A DNA stretch of 64,000 nucleotides, from contig DYHH01000001.1 in assembly GCA_020724265.1 (NCBI GenBank), positions 68,674 through 132,673 of the forward strand, given 5' to 3'. The translations under genes and the position numbers were made by a program. Source of the stretch: Melioribacter roseus. GTDB lineage: Bacteria; Bacteroidota; Ignavibacteria; Ignavibacteriales; Melioribacteraceae. Each line of letters opens with the position of its first letter. The first letter of the stretch is position 1. Below are positions 8,278 through 16,973 of the stretch, piece by piece. Below the pieces are notes generated by a model. It was not told where the DNA came from. It worked only from the letters and a program-made list of their open reading frames with translations, and did no database searches.

Positions 8278-8961
8278 ATGTCACCTCTTGTTTATAATAT
8301 CGTAATTACCATTATTGGTATAGCCTACGTTTTTACTGTGGTAGGTGTTATGGATTTCCTGGTAAAGAAAAAAAATTTTCCGCAGGATATATCAAGAAAA
8401 ATAGTTCATATGGCGGCAGGTTCCTGGTTGATTTTCTGGTTGTTTTTTGACGATTCTCACTGGAGCAAATACTTTAATATTGCACCGGCTTTTATTTGGA
8501 CAGTATTGTTGATTATAAAAGGTCTAACTGCAGATTCAAACGACGAAGCTGTTAAGACAATGACTCGAACAGGAGATAGAAGAGAATTGTTAAAAGGTCC
8601 TCTTTATTTTACTCTTGTAATGTGTTTGATGGGTACAGTTTATTATAAAACACCACTTGCACTTACTGCAATGGGTGTTTTAGCTTGGGGTGATGGACTC
8701 GCTCCTATTTTCGGTAAAAGATTCGGTAAGAACAAATATTATATTTTTGCCGAAAAATCTCTGCAAGGATCGGCAGCTTTTCTTTTATTTGGTTTTTTAG
8801 GTGCAATTCTTTTTAATGTTCTTTTTTATGATAGTATTGATTTTGGTTTTATATTAGCAGCAGTAATTGTATCTACATTAGTGGAAGCATTTAGTCCTAA
8901 AGATTTAGATAATCTTTTAATTCCACTCATAATTATACTTGCATATTTTTTATATTTTTAG
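8278..8961 (+). CDS. Diacylglycerol/polyprenol (phytol) kinase-family membrane protein
   Basis: A 227-residue membrane protein with six to seven hydrophobic segments. The core motif WGDGLAPIFGKRFGK (about 140-154) and ISRKIVHMAAGS near residue 38 place it with the phytol kinase (VTE5) / SEC59 dolichol kinase family, relatives of CTP:phosphatidate cytidylyltransferase. These enzymes phosphorylate a lipid alcohol with CTP. Which alcohol is used here (undecaprenol, phytol/farnesol or diacylglycerol) cannot be told. It follows the SPOR lipoprotein gene by one base; ssb follows after 49 bases. Confidence 0.8.
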   Translation: MSPLVYNIVITIIGIAYVFTVVGVMDFLVKKKNFPQDISRKIVHMAAGSWLIFWLFFDDSHWSKYFNIAPAFIWTVLLIIKGLTADSNDEAVKTMTRTGDRRELLKGPLYFTLVMCLMGTVYYKTPLALTAMGVLAWGDGLAPIFGKRFGKNKYYIFAEKSLQGSAAFLLFGFLGAILFNVLFYDSIDFGFILAAVIVSTLVEAFSPKDLDNLLIPLIIILAYFLYF

Positions 8962-9010
8962 TTATTTTTATTGAAACTATAATAGTAACTAAAAATAAAA
9001 GGAGGAATTC

Positions 9011-9430
9011 ATGGCTTTTTCTTTGAATAAAATATTGTTGATAGGTAATTTAGGGCAGGATGCCGAAACACGTTTTACTACAAATAATGTTTCGGTAACT
9101 AATTTTTCTTTAGCAACAACTCACAGTTACAAAGGGAAAGACGGTAATTGGGTAAATGAAACTACTTGGCATAATTGTGTTTCGTTCAATTTATCCGATT
9201 ACTTTAAAGATGCCCTCAAAAAAGGTAAAAAGTTTTACGTTGAAGGACGCCTTACAAAGAGGGATTATACCGATAAAGAAGGAATTAAGAGATATTCAAC
9301 GGATGTATTTGTTGAAAAATTAATTCCTCTGGAAGCAAGCGGAAGTTCTGATTCGAATTACTCACAAGAAAATTCAACTTCAGTTGCTCCCGATACTGGA
9401 AGCGGTGAAGATGATGATCTTCCTTTCTAA
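9011..9430 (+). CDS. ssb: Single-stranded DNA-binding protein
   Basis: A 139-residue SSB: OB-fold at about 1-108 starting with SLNKILLIGNLGQDAETRFT, a short Ser/Gly-rich linker, and the acidic tail GEDDDLPF that in the family recruits replication and repair partners. It binds and protects single-stranded DNA as a tetramer. The ATG is preceded by the strong AAAGGAGGAATTC ribosome site, suggesting high expression. Shorter than E. coli SSB because the linker is short. Confidence 0.95.
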   Translation: MAFSLNKILLIGNLGQDAETRFTTNNVSVTNFSLATTHSYKGKDGNWVNETTWHNCVSFNLSDYFKDALKKGKKFYVEGRLTKRDYTDKEGIKRYSTDVFVEKLIPLEASGSSDSNYSQENSTSVAPDTGSGEDDDLPF

Positions 9431-9464
9431 ATTGTATTGTTTAACAATTGAGGCATAATATTTA

Positions 9465-10763
9465 TTGGACGTAGGTTGGCATTATCGCTTAATTATACTT
9501 GCGATTTTATTATTTCTTTCAGCTTTTTTTTCAGGTTCTGAAGTATCGTTATTTTCATTAGATAAGAAGAAATTAAAGGATCTTCAAAAGGAAAAGAAGT
9601 TCACGTCGAAATATATTCTTAATCTAATTGAATACCCACGCCGTTTACTTGTTACAATTTTATTGGGCAACAATTTTATTAATGTTGCTGCATCAATATT
9701 AGCCGTTACTCTTGCATTGGATTTTGCTTCTGTCTATGGCTGGGAAATTGAATTGGTTTTGATGATCCAAATCGTTCTGCTTACTGTTTTGATTTTAATT
9801 TTTGGTGAAATAATTCCTAAAGTATGGGCATCAAAATATCCGCTGGAGTTTTCTCGAATAATTAGCATTCCGCTTTATTGGGTAGGTGTATTGATTTATC
9901 CGGTTGCAAAAGTTTTAACGGAGATTATTAGATACTTCACTGAAAAATTTAAACTGCAAAAAAATCGTACTGCATTATCAATTGAAGAGATACCCGATCT
10001 TGCCGATATTTCTATGGAGAAGGGAAGTATTGAAGAAGATGAACATGATTTAATTTCAGGCTTAGTTAGTTTCAAATCTGTTACTGTAAGAGAAATAATG
10101 ACACCAAGAGTGGATATTGTAGCTGTCTCTCTTGATACAAGTTTTGATGAACTATTAAATATAATTGTTGAATCCGGGCATAGCAGAATTCCTTTGTACA
10201 GGGATAACCTTGATAATATTATTGGGATAATTTATGCTAAAGATTTACTTCCTTTTGTCTCAAAGAAAAATGAAATTAAAGAAAGTATTAATCTTAGAAA
10301 TATTTCCAGAGAAACAATATTTGTCCCCGAAACCAAATTCATAAACAAATTGATGCATGAATTCCAGTCGAAAAATCTTCACTTAGGAATTGTTGTTGAC
10401 GAATACGGAGGAACGTCCGGACTTGTTTCTTTAGAAGATATACTTGAAGAAATTGTCGGTGAAATCCGTGATGAATATGACAACGAAGAAGAAGAAATTA
10501 ATAAAATTGATGCTAACAAATTTATTGTTCTCGGTAAAACCCCCATAGAAGAACTTAACGAGTTTTTTGATCACAAATTTTCATCGGAAGACGACGATTA
10601 CGATACAGTTGCCGGGTTTATATTTAATCATGCAGGAACAATACCATCAGAAAACTATCAATTTGTATACGATAATTATAAATTCACAGTCAAGGAAGTA
10701 GTAAATAACCGTATAAACAAAATTATAATTGAACGACTTAAACAGAATGAAGATAAAGAATGA
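9465..10763 (+). CDS. HlyC/CorC (CNNM)-family membrane protein with CBS pair
   Basis: A 432-residue protein with the family order: DUF21/CNNM membrane domain (about 1-180, SAFFSGSEVSLFSLDKKKL near the N-terminus), two CBS domains (about 205-330, opening with VREIMTPRVDIVAV), and a C-terminal CorC_HlyC domain (about 345-428, DYDTVAGFIF). Relatives handle magnesium or cobalt export and resistance, with CBS domains sensing adenine nucleotides. The name hemolysin C for such genes is historical. The start is TTG at 9465 with GAGG at 9450-9453. It overlaps the next small gene by four bases. Confidence 0.88.
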   Translation: MDVGWHYRLIILAILLFLSAFFSGSEVSLFSLDKKKLKDLQKEKKFTSKYILNLIEYPRRLLVTILLGNNFINVAASILAVTLALDFASVYGWEIELVLMIQIVLLTVLILIFGEIIPKVWASKYPLEFSRIISIPLYWVGVLIYPVAKVLTEIIRYFTEKFKLQKNRTALSIEEIPDLADISMEKGSIEEDEHDLISGLVSFKSVTVREIMTPRVDIVAVSLDTSFDELLNIIVESGHSRIPLYRDNLDNIIGIIYAKDLLPFVSKKNEIKESINLRNISRETIFVPETKFINKLMHEFQSKNLHLGIVVDEYGGTSGLVSLEDILEEIVGEIRDEYDNEEEEINKIDANKFIVLGKTPIEELNEFFDHKFSSEDDDYDTVAGFIFNHAGTIPSENYQFVYDNYKFTVKEVVNNRINKIIIERLKQNEDKE

Positions 10764-11110
10764 AAAGAGGTTGTTTTTTAACAACTATAACTATTGTTAC
10801 AATTCTGATTGGTGCAAGTTTATACATTGGTGATAAGTATGGTGATAGAATTGTACAGTTTTTTAAAAGCAGGGTTATAGAAATAACCGCAGACTCTATT
10901 GAGGATTATATTCACAGAATTAAAGATGATGCATATTCTGATTCGTTGAAAGTATTATGGTCGGAAGTTACTCAGGATGCAGCTTTGATGGAAATGGAAG
11001 AAGGATTAGACTATATGTCGACGGTAATAAAAAAAATTAAATTTTATACAAAAGATTCATTGTTTACATCCGAAGAATTTGAAAATCTAAAAGAGTTTGT
11101 TAAAAAATGA
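10760..11110 (+). CDS. Unknown single-pass membrane protein between corC and mlaD
   Basis: A 116-residue protein not recognised. An N-terminal hydrophobic helix (about residues 6-24, FLTTITIVTILIGASLYIG) is followed by about 90 mostly helical, acidic residues. It overlaps corC by four bases and mlaD by four bases at its other end, so it is locked into this operon. By its topology it could be a small periplasmic or peripheral partner of the MlaD-like protein, but that rests only on position. Confidence 0.75.
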   Translation: MKRGCFLTTITIVTILIGASLYIGDKYGDRIVQFFKSRVIEITADSIEDYIHRIKDDAYSDSLKVLWSEVTQDAALMEMEEGLDYMSTVIKKIKFYTKDSLFTSEEFENLKEFVKK

Positions 11111-12021
11111 GACAAGACAGAAAAACCGAAATAAAGGTAGGTATAAGTTTGCTTGTATCTCTTGTGATACTTCTATGGGTAATTGCTTGGGCAAAAAATG
11201 TTGATCTTTTTTCGGATAAAAAAGAATTAACTATAAATTTTAATTCGGTAGCTGGATTATCTCCCGGTGATCAAGTTGCGGTGAACGGCGTTAAAAAAGG
11301 ATATGTCGAGTCGATCTATCTTGCCGGGAATAATGTTGTGGTTAAAACTATTCTTGATGAAGATGTTGATATTAGAACCGACGCTGCTTTTTCAATTATG
11401 ATGCTGGATTTGATGGGCGGGAAGAAAATTGAAATATCTCCCGGTATTTCCGAAAAGCAAATTGATTATTCAGCTGTTCAACACGGACAATTTTCGGGTG
11501 ATATATCAACAGCCATGGCAACTTTGAGTGGGATGGAACAGAATATTAAAAATATAATCGAAGAACTTTCCATAACATTAAATGCTGTAAATAATATTCT
11601 TAAAGATGACAAGTTTGCTTCGGATGTTAGAAATACATTCTCCGAATTAAATTTATTGAGTAAAAAAACATCACAATTAATTGAGGAAAATCGTATCGGC
11701 ATAAAATCATTGATAGATTCTTCTACTAGTCTTGTTTCAACAACAAATAAATTTCTTCAAAACAATAGTAATACTTTAACAAGAACAATTGAACAAACTA
11801 GTACTTTGATTGATAATTCAAGTCAGTTTATTGCTAAAATGGATTCGTTATTGAAAGAAATTCAATTACGTGAAAACAATATCGGTAAATTACTTTACGA
11901 TGAACAATTTTATGACGATCTAAAAACATCATTGGATAATCTCAAAGAACTGACAAGCATATTGATTGAACAGCTTAAAAATGAAGGCATAAACGTTGAT
12001 GCAAAAATTAACCTATTCTAG
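11107..12021 (+). CDS. MlaD/MCE-domain phospholipid-transport protein
   Basis: A 304-residue protein: one N-terminal membrane helix (about 10-28), an MCE domain at about 38-116 (FNSVAGLSPGDQVAVNGVKKGYV ... LMGGKKIEISPG), then a long helical or coiled region to the C-terminus. MCE proteins form rings that carry phospholipids between inner and outer membranes. The partner permease and ATPase (MlaE, MlaF) are not in this window. The 3' end overlaps the gamma-glutamyltransferase gene by about 23 bases. Confidence 0.87.
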   Translation: MRQDRKTEIKVGISLLVSLVILLWVIAWAKNVDLFSDKKELTINFNSVAGLSPGDQVAVNGVKKGYVESIYLAGNNVVVKTILDEDVDIRTDAAFSIMMLDLMGGKKIEISPGISEKQIDYSAVQHGQFSGDISTAMATLSGMEQNIKNIIEELSITLNAVNNILKDDKFASDVRNTFSELNLLSKKTSQLIEENRIGIKSLIDSSTSLVSTTNKFLQNNSNTLTRTIEQTSTLIDNSSQFIAKMDSLLKEIQLRENNIGKLLYDEQFYDDLKTSLDNLKELTSILIEQLKNEGINVDAKINLF

Positions 12022-13684
12022 GATCGTTTTTCTATTACTCTTTTCAACCTCACACATATTTGCATCCGGTGAACTTATTTATTCTCAAAATGGAATGGTT
12101 GTATCGGCTAGCGAATTAGCCTCTGAAGTTGGAGTTGGTATCTTAAAGCAAGGGGGCAATGCAGTTGACGCAGCAGTAGCAACCGGCTTTGCACTTGCTG
12201 TTACTTATCCATCAGCGGGTAATATCGGTGGCGGTGGATTTATGGTTATTAGTATTAATGGTCATAATACAACAATTGATTTTCGCGAAACTGCTCCTCT
12301 TGCTGCAACCGAAAATATGTTATTGGATGAAGAAGGAAATTATGATAAAAAGAAGAGTTTACATGAATGGACTTCTGTTGGAATCCCAGGTACAGTTGCC
12401 GGTTTAATTTACGCACTTGAAAAATACGGCACTATGAATTTAAGTGAAGTTATTCAAACAGCAATTGATTTGGCTGAAAACGGATTCGTTCTTGATTATT
12501 GGATTGTTGAGTCAATTAATAAATTTCATTCTTCGTTTGCTTCAATTGAATCTTCAAAAAATATTTTCACTGATAATGGTGACTCTTTAATAATGAACTC
12601 TCTTTTTGTTCAAAGAGATTTAGCTAATACACTTAAATTAATTCGTGATAATGGTATAGATGGATTTTATAAAGGTATAATTGCCGATATATTTGTTGAA
12701 CAATCAAGTAAGAGCAATGGATTAATTTCGTATGAAGACCTTGAGAATTATAAAGCAATTGAAAGAGAACCGGTTATCAGCAGGTATAAAGGTTATCAAA
12801 TTATAGGAATGCCTCCTCCTTCTGCCGGCGGCATCGGTATTGCACAAACATTAGCAGTTCTTGAAAAATATAATTTTACAAAAGAACATTGGGCATCATC
12901 CGAATATATTCATACTATGACGGAAATACTTAAATATGTATATGCTGACAGAGCCGAATATATTGGTGACAGCGATTATCATAAAGTTCCGATAGATTAT
13001 CTGCTTTCCGAAAATCATATTAATGATATCTATTCTCAAATAGGCGAGATTGCAATTCCATCATTGGAGATTAGTAATATTCAATATTTTCCGTCCGAGA
13101 AAACAGAAACCACTCATTACTCGGTTATTGATAAAGATGGAAACGCAGTTAGCACAACTGTTTCACTTAACTCATCTTACGGCAATAAAATTGTTTTGGA
13201 TGGAGCCGGATTTCTCTTAAACAATCACATGGATGATTTTACTGCAAAAGTTGGAGTTGAAAATCAATTCGGTATTGTAGGAAGTGATGTCAATAAAATT
13301 GTACCCGGCAAAAGAATGTTGAGCTCAATGTCTCCGACGATTGTTTTGAAAGATGATAAACCTTTTCTTATTGTTGGTTCTCCAGGCGGATCAACTATTA
13401 TCACTTCCGTTCTTCAAGTAATTATTAATGTTCTTGATTTCAATATGAATATTAGAGATGCTATTAATGCACCTCGTTTTCATCATCAATGGCTTCCGGA
13501 CGTAATTGTTTTTGAATCATATGGAATTACCGAAGACGTAAAAATAAATTTGATTAATAGGGGACATAAACTTAAAGAAATTAGTATTTTAGGAAGAGTA
13601 GAAGGAATACTTTTTGATAAACACAACAATCTTTATTGGGGTTCTTCAGATAAAAGAGGGTTTGGAAAAGCAGTAGGTTATTGA
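11999..13684 (+). CDS. ggt: Gamma-glutamyltransferase (Ntn hydrolase)
   Basis: A 561-residue secreted gamma-glutamyltranspeptidase with a signal peptide at about 1-23. Family blocks include ILKQGGNAVDAAVATGFAL, the GNIGGGGFM loop, and the self-cleavage site TTHYSV, whose first Thr (about residue 371) becomes the N-terminal nucleophile of the small subunit. PGKRMLSSMSPTIV and GSPGGSTIIT also match. It moves or hydrolyses the gamma-glutamyl group of glutathione and relatives in the periplasm. A TTG at 11996 is the outermost start; the ATG at 11999 is preferred, with GAAGG at 11983-11987. It overlaps mlaD in another frame; acpS follows after one base. Confidence 0.93.
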   Translation: MQKLTYSRIVFLLLFSTSHIFASGELIYSQNGMVVSASELASEVGVGILKQGGNAVDAAVATGFALAVTYPSAGNIGGGGFMVISINGHNTTIDFRETAPLAATENMLLDEEGNYDKKKSLHEWTSVGIPGTVAGLIYALEKYGTMNLSEVIQTAIDLAENGFVLDYWIVESINKFHSSFASIESSKNIFTDNGDSLIMNSLFVQRDLANTLKLIRDNGIDGFYKGIIADIFVEQSSKSNGLISYEDLENYKAIEREPVISRYKGYQIIGMPPPSAGGIGIAQTLAVLEKYNFTKEHWASSEYIHTMTEILKYVYADRAEYIGDSDYHKVPIDYLLSENHINDIYSQIGEIAIPSLEISNIQYFPSEKTETTHYSVIDKDGNAVSTTVSLNSSYGNKIVLDGAGFLLNNHMDDFTAKVGVENQFGIVGSDVNKIVPGKRMLSSMSPTIVLKDDKPFLIVGSPGGSTIITSVLQVIINVLDFNMNIRDAINAPRFHHQWLPDVIVFESYGITEDVKINLINRGHKLKEISILGRVEGILFDKHNNLYWGSSDKRGFGKAVGY

Positions 13685-13685
13685 T

Positions 13686-14078
13686 ATGGTACTAGGCATT
13701 GGAATAGATATAATTGAAATTGATCGAATAAAAAAAAGTGTTGAAAAATTCGGTGATCAATTCTTAAATAAAATATTTACTAAAGGTGAACTTGATTATA
13801 GTTTGTCGAAGAAAAATAAATATCAACATTTAGCTGCAAGATTTGCCGCCAAAGAAGCAATTGCAAAATCTCTTGCCGGTGGTGATAATAAAGGATTTCG
13901 ATGGAAGGATATTGAAATTTATAATGAGAAAAACGGCTTACCACAAGTAAGATTAAACGGTGATCTAAGAAAATTTATTAGTACAGATAAATCATTGAAA
14001 ATTACTATGAGTCACTCTGATAATTATGTTACATGTTTTGCAATTCTCTATCTCTCAAATCACAGCCTGACCACTTAA
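13686..14078 (+). CDS. acpS: Holo-[acyl-carrier-protein] synthase
   Basis: A 130-residue AcpS-type phosphopantetheinyl transferase. GIGIDIIEIDRI near the N-terminus carries the metal-binding Asp, and HLAARFAAKEAIAKSL (about 58-73) carries the catalytic Glu. The ITMSHSDNYVTCFAIL strand closes the fold. It transfers the 4'-phosphopantetheine arm of CoA to a Ser of acyl carrier protein. The ATG begins one base after the ggt stop, so it should be co-transcribed with it. Confidence 0.93.
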   Translation: MVLGIGIDIIEIDRIKKSVEKFGDQFLNKIFTKGELDYSLSKKNKYQHLAARFAAKEAIAKSLAGGDNKGFRWKDIEIYNEKNGLPQVRLNGDLRKFISTDKSLKITMSHSDNYVTCFAILYLSNHSLTT

Positions 14079-14132
14079 GCAAGAAATAATTCACACATTG
14101 TAGTAATTTCAAACTGAATTTATTAATCTACA

Positions 14133-14165
14133 TTTAGAAAAATGATACGTATTTCCGTATATTTG
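14133..14165 (+). promoter_or_regulatory. Probable Bacteroidota-type promoter for mnmA
   Basis: The 135-base gap between acpS and mnmA contains a perfect TAnnTTTG (TATATTTG, 14158-14165) with TTTA at 14133-14136 about 21 bases upstream as a -33-like element. A transcript starting near 14171 would have a leader of about 43 bases that includes the palindrome CGATATATCG (14183-14192) and the AAGGAAG ribosome site. Confidence 0.42.
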
Positions 14166-14213
14166 CTAATTAAAATATAAGACGATATATCGATTTAAGT
14201 GAAAGGAAGTATT

Positions 14214-15314
14214 TTGAACAAAAATAGAGTAATTGTGGCAATGAGCGGTGGGGTAGATTCTTCAGTTGCTGCGGCATTGCTGCATGAACAAGGATACGAA
14301 GTTATCGGTGTTACTATGAAAACATGGGGATTCATGGAAGTAGGCGGGGCACCAAAACATGAATCGGGATGTTGTTCTTTAGATGCAATTTTCGACGCAA
14401 AAAATGTTGCTAATAAATTTAATATACCTCATTACACGGTTGATTTTACAAAAGCGTTTGAAGAGACTGTTATTGATAATTTTGTGGATGAATATCTTAG
14501 CGGAAGAACGCCGAATCCATGTGTAATTTGTAATCGAAAAATTAAATGGGAAGAACTTCTTCTTAAGGCAGATGCACTTGACGCAAAATATGTTGCAACA
14601 GGTCATTATGCTATTGTTGATTATGACGAAACAGAAGACCGTTACACGTTGAGGAATTCATCAGATAATAGAAAAGATCAATCCTATGCGCTTTGGGGAT
14701 TAACACAAGAAAGTCTCAGCAGAACATTATTCCCTCTAGGTAATTATACTAAGCCAGAAGTACGTAAACTGGCAGAAAAATTTGGTTTGAAAACAGCCGG
14801 GAAGCCTGATAGTCAAGAAATTTGTTTTGTTGCGGATAATAATTACGAACGATTTTTGCGAGAAAGAATTCCTGATGTTATTGATAAAATCCCTGAAGGT
14901 GATATGATCTATCACGGTGAAAAGGTTGGTATTCATAAAGGAATTCCATTTTATACTGTTGGACAGCGTAAAGGTTTAGGCATTGCAATGGGAAAACCCA
15001 TATATGTTAAAAAGATTGATCATCGTACTAACACTGTTGAAGTTGGTGATAAAGAAGAAATCAGCCAGAAAAAATTGTTTGCCGATGAAGTAAATTATGT
15101 CAGTACAGGTAATTTAATAAACGGGGAAAAAGTTATAGCAAAAATTAGATATAGTGATAAAGGTTCATTAGCTACTGTTTTATCATCAAATAAAAATGAA
15201 TTTGTTATTGATTTTGATGAACCAAAATCTGCAATAACACCGGGTCAATCTGTTGTTCTTTATAATCAAGACGGTTTTGTATTAGCCGGTGGAGTGATAA
15301 AGTACGGAGAATAA
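14214..15314 (+). CDS. mnmA: tRNA-specific 2-thiouridylase
   Basis: A 366-residue MnmA. The PP-loop SGGVDSS at residues 11-17 activates the wobble uridine with ATP. The thiol pair is Cys in NPCVICNRKIKW and Cys in SQEICFV, and the C-terminal barrel includes TVGQRKGLGIA. It makes s2U34 in tRNA-Lys, -Glu and -Gln. The frame is open from a GTG at 14199, but AAAGGAAG (14202-14209) places the start at the TTG at 14214, which also fits the family length. It has its own gap and a candidate promoter. Confidence 0.95.
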   Translation: MNKNRVIVAMSGGVDSSVAAALLHEQGYEVIGVTMKTWGFMEVGGAPKHESGCCSLDAIFDAKNVANKFNIPHYTVDFTKAFEETVIDNFVDEYLSGRTPNPCVICNRKIKWEELLLKADALDAKYVATGHYAIVDYDETEDRYTLRNSSDNRKDQSYALWGLTQESLSRTLFPLGNYTKPEVRKLAEKFGLKTAGKPDSQEICFVADNNYERFLRERIPDVIDKIPEGDMIYHGEKVGIHKGIPFYTVGQRKGLGIAMGKPIYVKKIDHRTNTVEVGDKEEISQKKLFADEVNYVSTGNLINGEKVIAKIRYSDKGSLATVLSSNKNEFVIDFDEPKSAITPGQSVVLYNQDGFVLAGGVIKYGE

Positions 15315-15376
15315 CATTTCTATTAAATGATAATTCTATTATATTGAAACTTAACTTTTGAAAAAGGAGATAAGCA

Positions 15377-15907
15377 TTCGAAGTTCACAAGCGTACCAAC
15401 GGAGCACTAAATTCTAAAGTACTTCTGCTTAACCAGAGTTACGAACCTCTTACTATTTGTAATGTAAAAAAAGCAATGGTTCTTCTTTTTCTCGGTAAAG
15501 CCGAATTAGTTGAAAACAGAGACGATAGGGTTGTTCGTACAATATCAAGATCTTTCCCATGGCCAAGTGTTATTCGCCTCAGCAGTTATATTACTGTACC
15601 TTACAAAAAAATTATTCTTACCCGCAAAAATATTTTGAAACGCGATAGGCATCGTTGTGCATATTGCGGAAGAGGTGATGTTACCCTAACATTAGATCAT
15701 ATAGTTCCAAAATCCAGAGGTGGTACCGATACATGGGAAAATCTTGTTGCAGCTTGTTTACCTTGTAATAATAAGAAAGGGGATCGGACTCCGGAGGAAG
15801 CTATGATGAAACTTCGCGTCAAACCTTATACTCCAAATCATATCATGTTTATCAAAAATTCCACCGGAAGACTTGAAGAAAAATGGAAACCGTTTCTTTT
15901 TCATTAA
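15377..15907 (+). CDS. HNH endonuclease lacking a canonical start codon
   Basis: The HNH domain lies at the C-terminal half: CAYCGRGDVTLTLDHIVPKSRGG, then a second CxxC in CLPCNN, giving the four zinc cysteines and the DH catalytic pair. The first ATG in frame is at 15476, but the frame upstream encodes KVLLLNQSYEPLTICNVKKA, which is the conserved start of this family. Further upstream the frame is open to a TAA at 15371-15373. A good ribosome site (GGAG, 15366-15369) lies seven bases before a TTC codon at 15377, and no ATG, GTG or TTG lies between. A TTG-to-TTC change at 15379 would explain this. The start given is the position implied by the RBS. Function in the cell is unknown. Confidence 0.72.
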   Translation, partial: FEVHKRTNGALNSKVLLLNQSYEPLTICNVKKAMVLLFLGKAELVENRDDRVVRTISRSFPWPSVIRLSSYITVPYKKIILTRKNILKRDRHRCAYCGRGDVTLTLDHIVPKSRGGTDTWENLVAACLPCNNKKGDRTPEEAMMKLRVKPYTPNHIMFIKNSTGRLEEKWKPFLFH

Positions 15908-15991
15908 TCATTTGATACTGATTCAATTCTCAAAGAATTTGATTATCTTTATAAGTTAAACTAATTCTTTTCCACAAATAAACTTCATTTT

Positions 15992-16972
15992 ATGGCAAAA
16001 AAACGAATATTAAGCGGAATGAGACCTACCGGCAAACTCCATTTAGGTCATTACGTAGGCGCTCTCGAAAATTGGATTGAACTTCAAAATAATTATGATA
16101 GCTATCATTTAGTTGCAGACTATCATGTTCTCACCACTGATCTTGACACATCTAATGTATATTCGAATACAATTGAAATGGTGATTGATTGGTTGGCAGC
16201 CGGACTTGATCCGGAGAAAAGCCCTTTCTTTAGACAATCGCAAATTAAAGAACATACTGAGTTGTTTCTTATCTTCTCAATGTTAATTACTCAAGCAAGG
16301 TTAGAAAGAAATCCGACAGTAAAAGATCAGGTTCGTGATCTAAATATTCAGAATGTAATTTATGGTCATCTTGGTTATCCTGTTCTCCAGTCAGCAGATA
16401 TACTCCTCTATAGAGGCGATGCCGTACCTGTTGGTGAAGATCAAGTTCCTCATATTGAAATTACGAGAGAAATAGCTCGAAAGTTTAATAACCAGTATGG
16501 AAATGTTTTCCCGGAACCGGAACCTTTGCTTACTAAGTTTGCACGTTTACCCGGTTTAGACGGATCCGCTAAAATGAGTAAATCACTTAACAATACAATT
16601 CTTCTATCGGATGATCCTGAAACTGTAAAAAATAAATTAAGAAAAGCAGTTACTGATCCGAAGAAAATTAGAAAGAATGATCCGGGAAGACCTGAAGTTT
16701 GTCTTGTTTATACATATCATAAAAAGTTTAACCCGGAAGGTGAGGCAGAAATTGCTGCCGGCTGTCGTGCCGGTACGCTAGGTTGTGTTGACTGCAAAAT
16801 GATGTGTACCGAAAAAATTAATTCATTTCTTGAACCGATAATTGAAAAAAGAAAAGTATTAGAAAACGATATAAAGAAAGTTGAAGAAATACTTCACGAA
16901 GGTGAAACTGCAGCAAAGAAAATTGCAGTTAATACAATGGAAGATGTTCGTTCTAAAATGCAATTAGGGTAA
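15992..16972 (+). CDS. trpS: Tryptophanyl-tRNA synthetase
   Basis: A 326-residue class I TrpRS. The N-terminal GMRPTGKLHLGHYVGA carries the HIGH-type motif (HLGH), GEDQVPHIEITREIA lies in the middle, and KMSKS is at 194-198. It charges tRNA-Trp using ATP. Ser196 in KMSKS lines up with the Ser that E. coli HipT phosphorylates (Ser197 there), which matters because a HipT-like kinase is encoded at 62642. The extra Cys cluster (CRAGTLGCVDCKMMC) near the C-terminus is seen in many TrpRS enzymes of this type. scpA follows after one base. Confidence 0.96.
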   Translation: MAKKRILSGMRPTGKLHLGHYVGALENWIELQNNYDSYHLVADYHVLTTDLDTSNVYSNTIEMVIDWLAAGLDPEKSPFFRQSQIKEHTELFLIFSMLITQARLERNPTVKDQVRDLNIQNVIYGHLGYPVLQSADILLYRGDAVPVGEDQVPHIEITREIARKFNNQYGNVFPEPEPLLTKFARLPGLDGSAKMSKSLNNTILLSDDPETVKNKLRKAVTDPKKIRKNDPGRPEVCLVYTYHKKFNPEGEAEIAAGCRAGTLGCVDCKMMCTEKINSFLEPIIEKRKVLENDIKKVEEILHEGETAAKKIAVNTMEDVRSKMQLG

Positions 16973-16973
16973 G

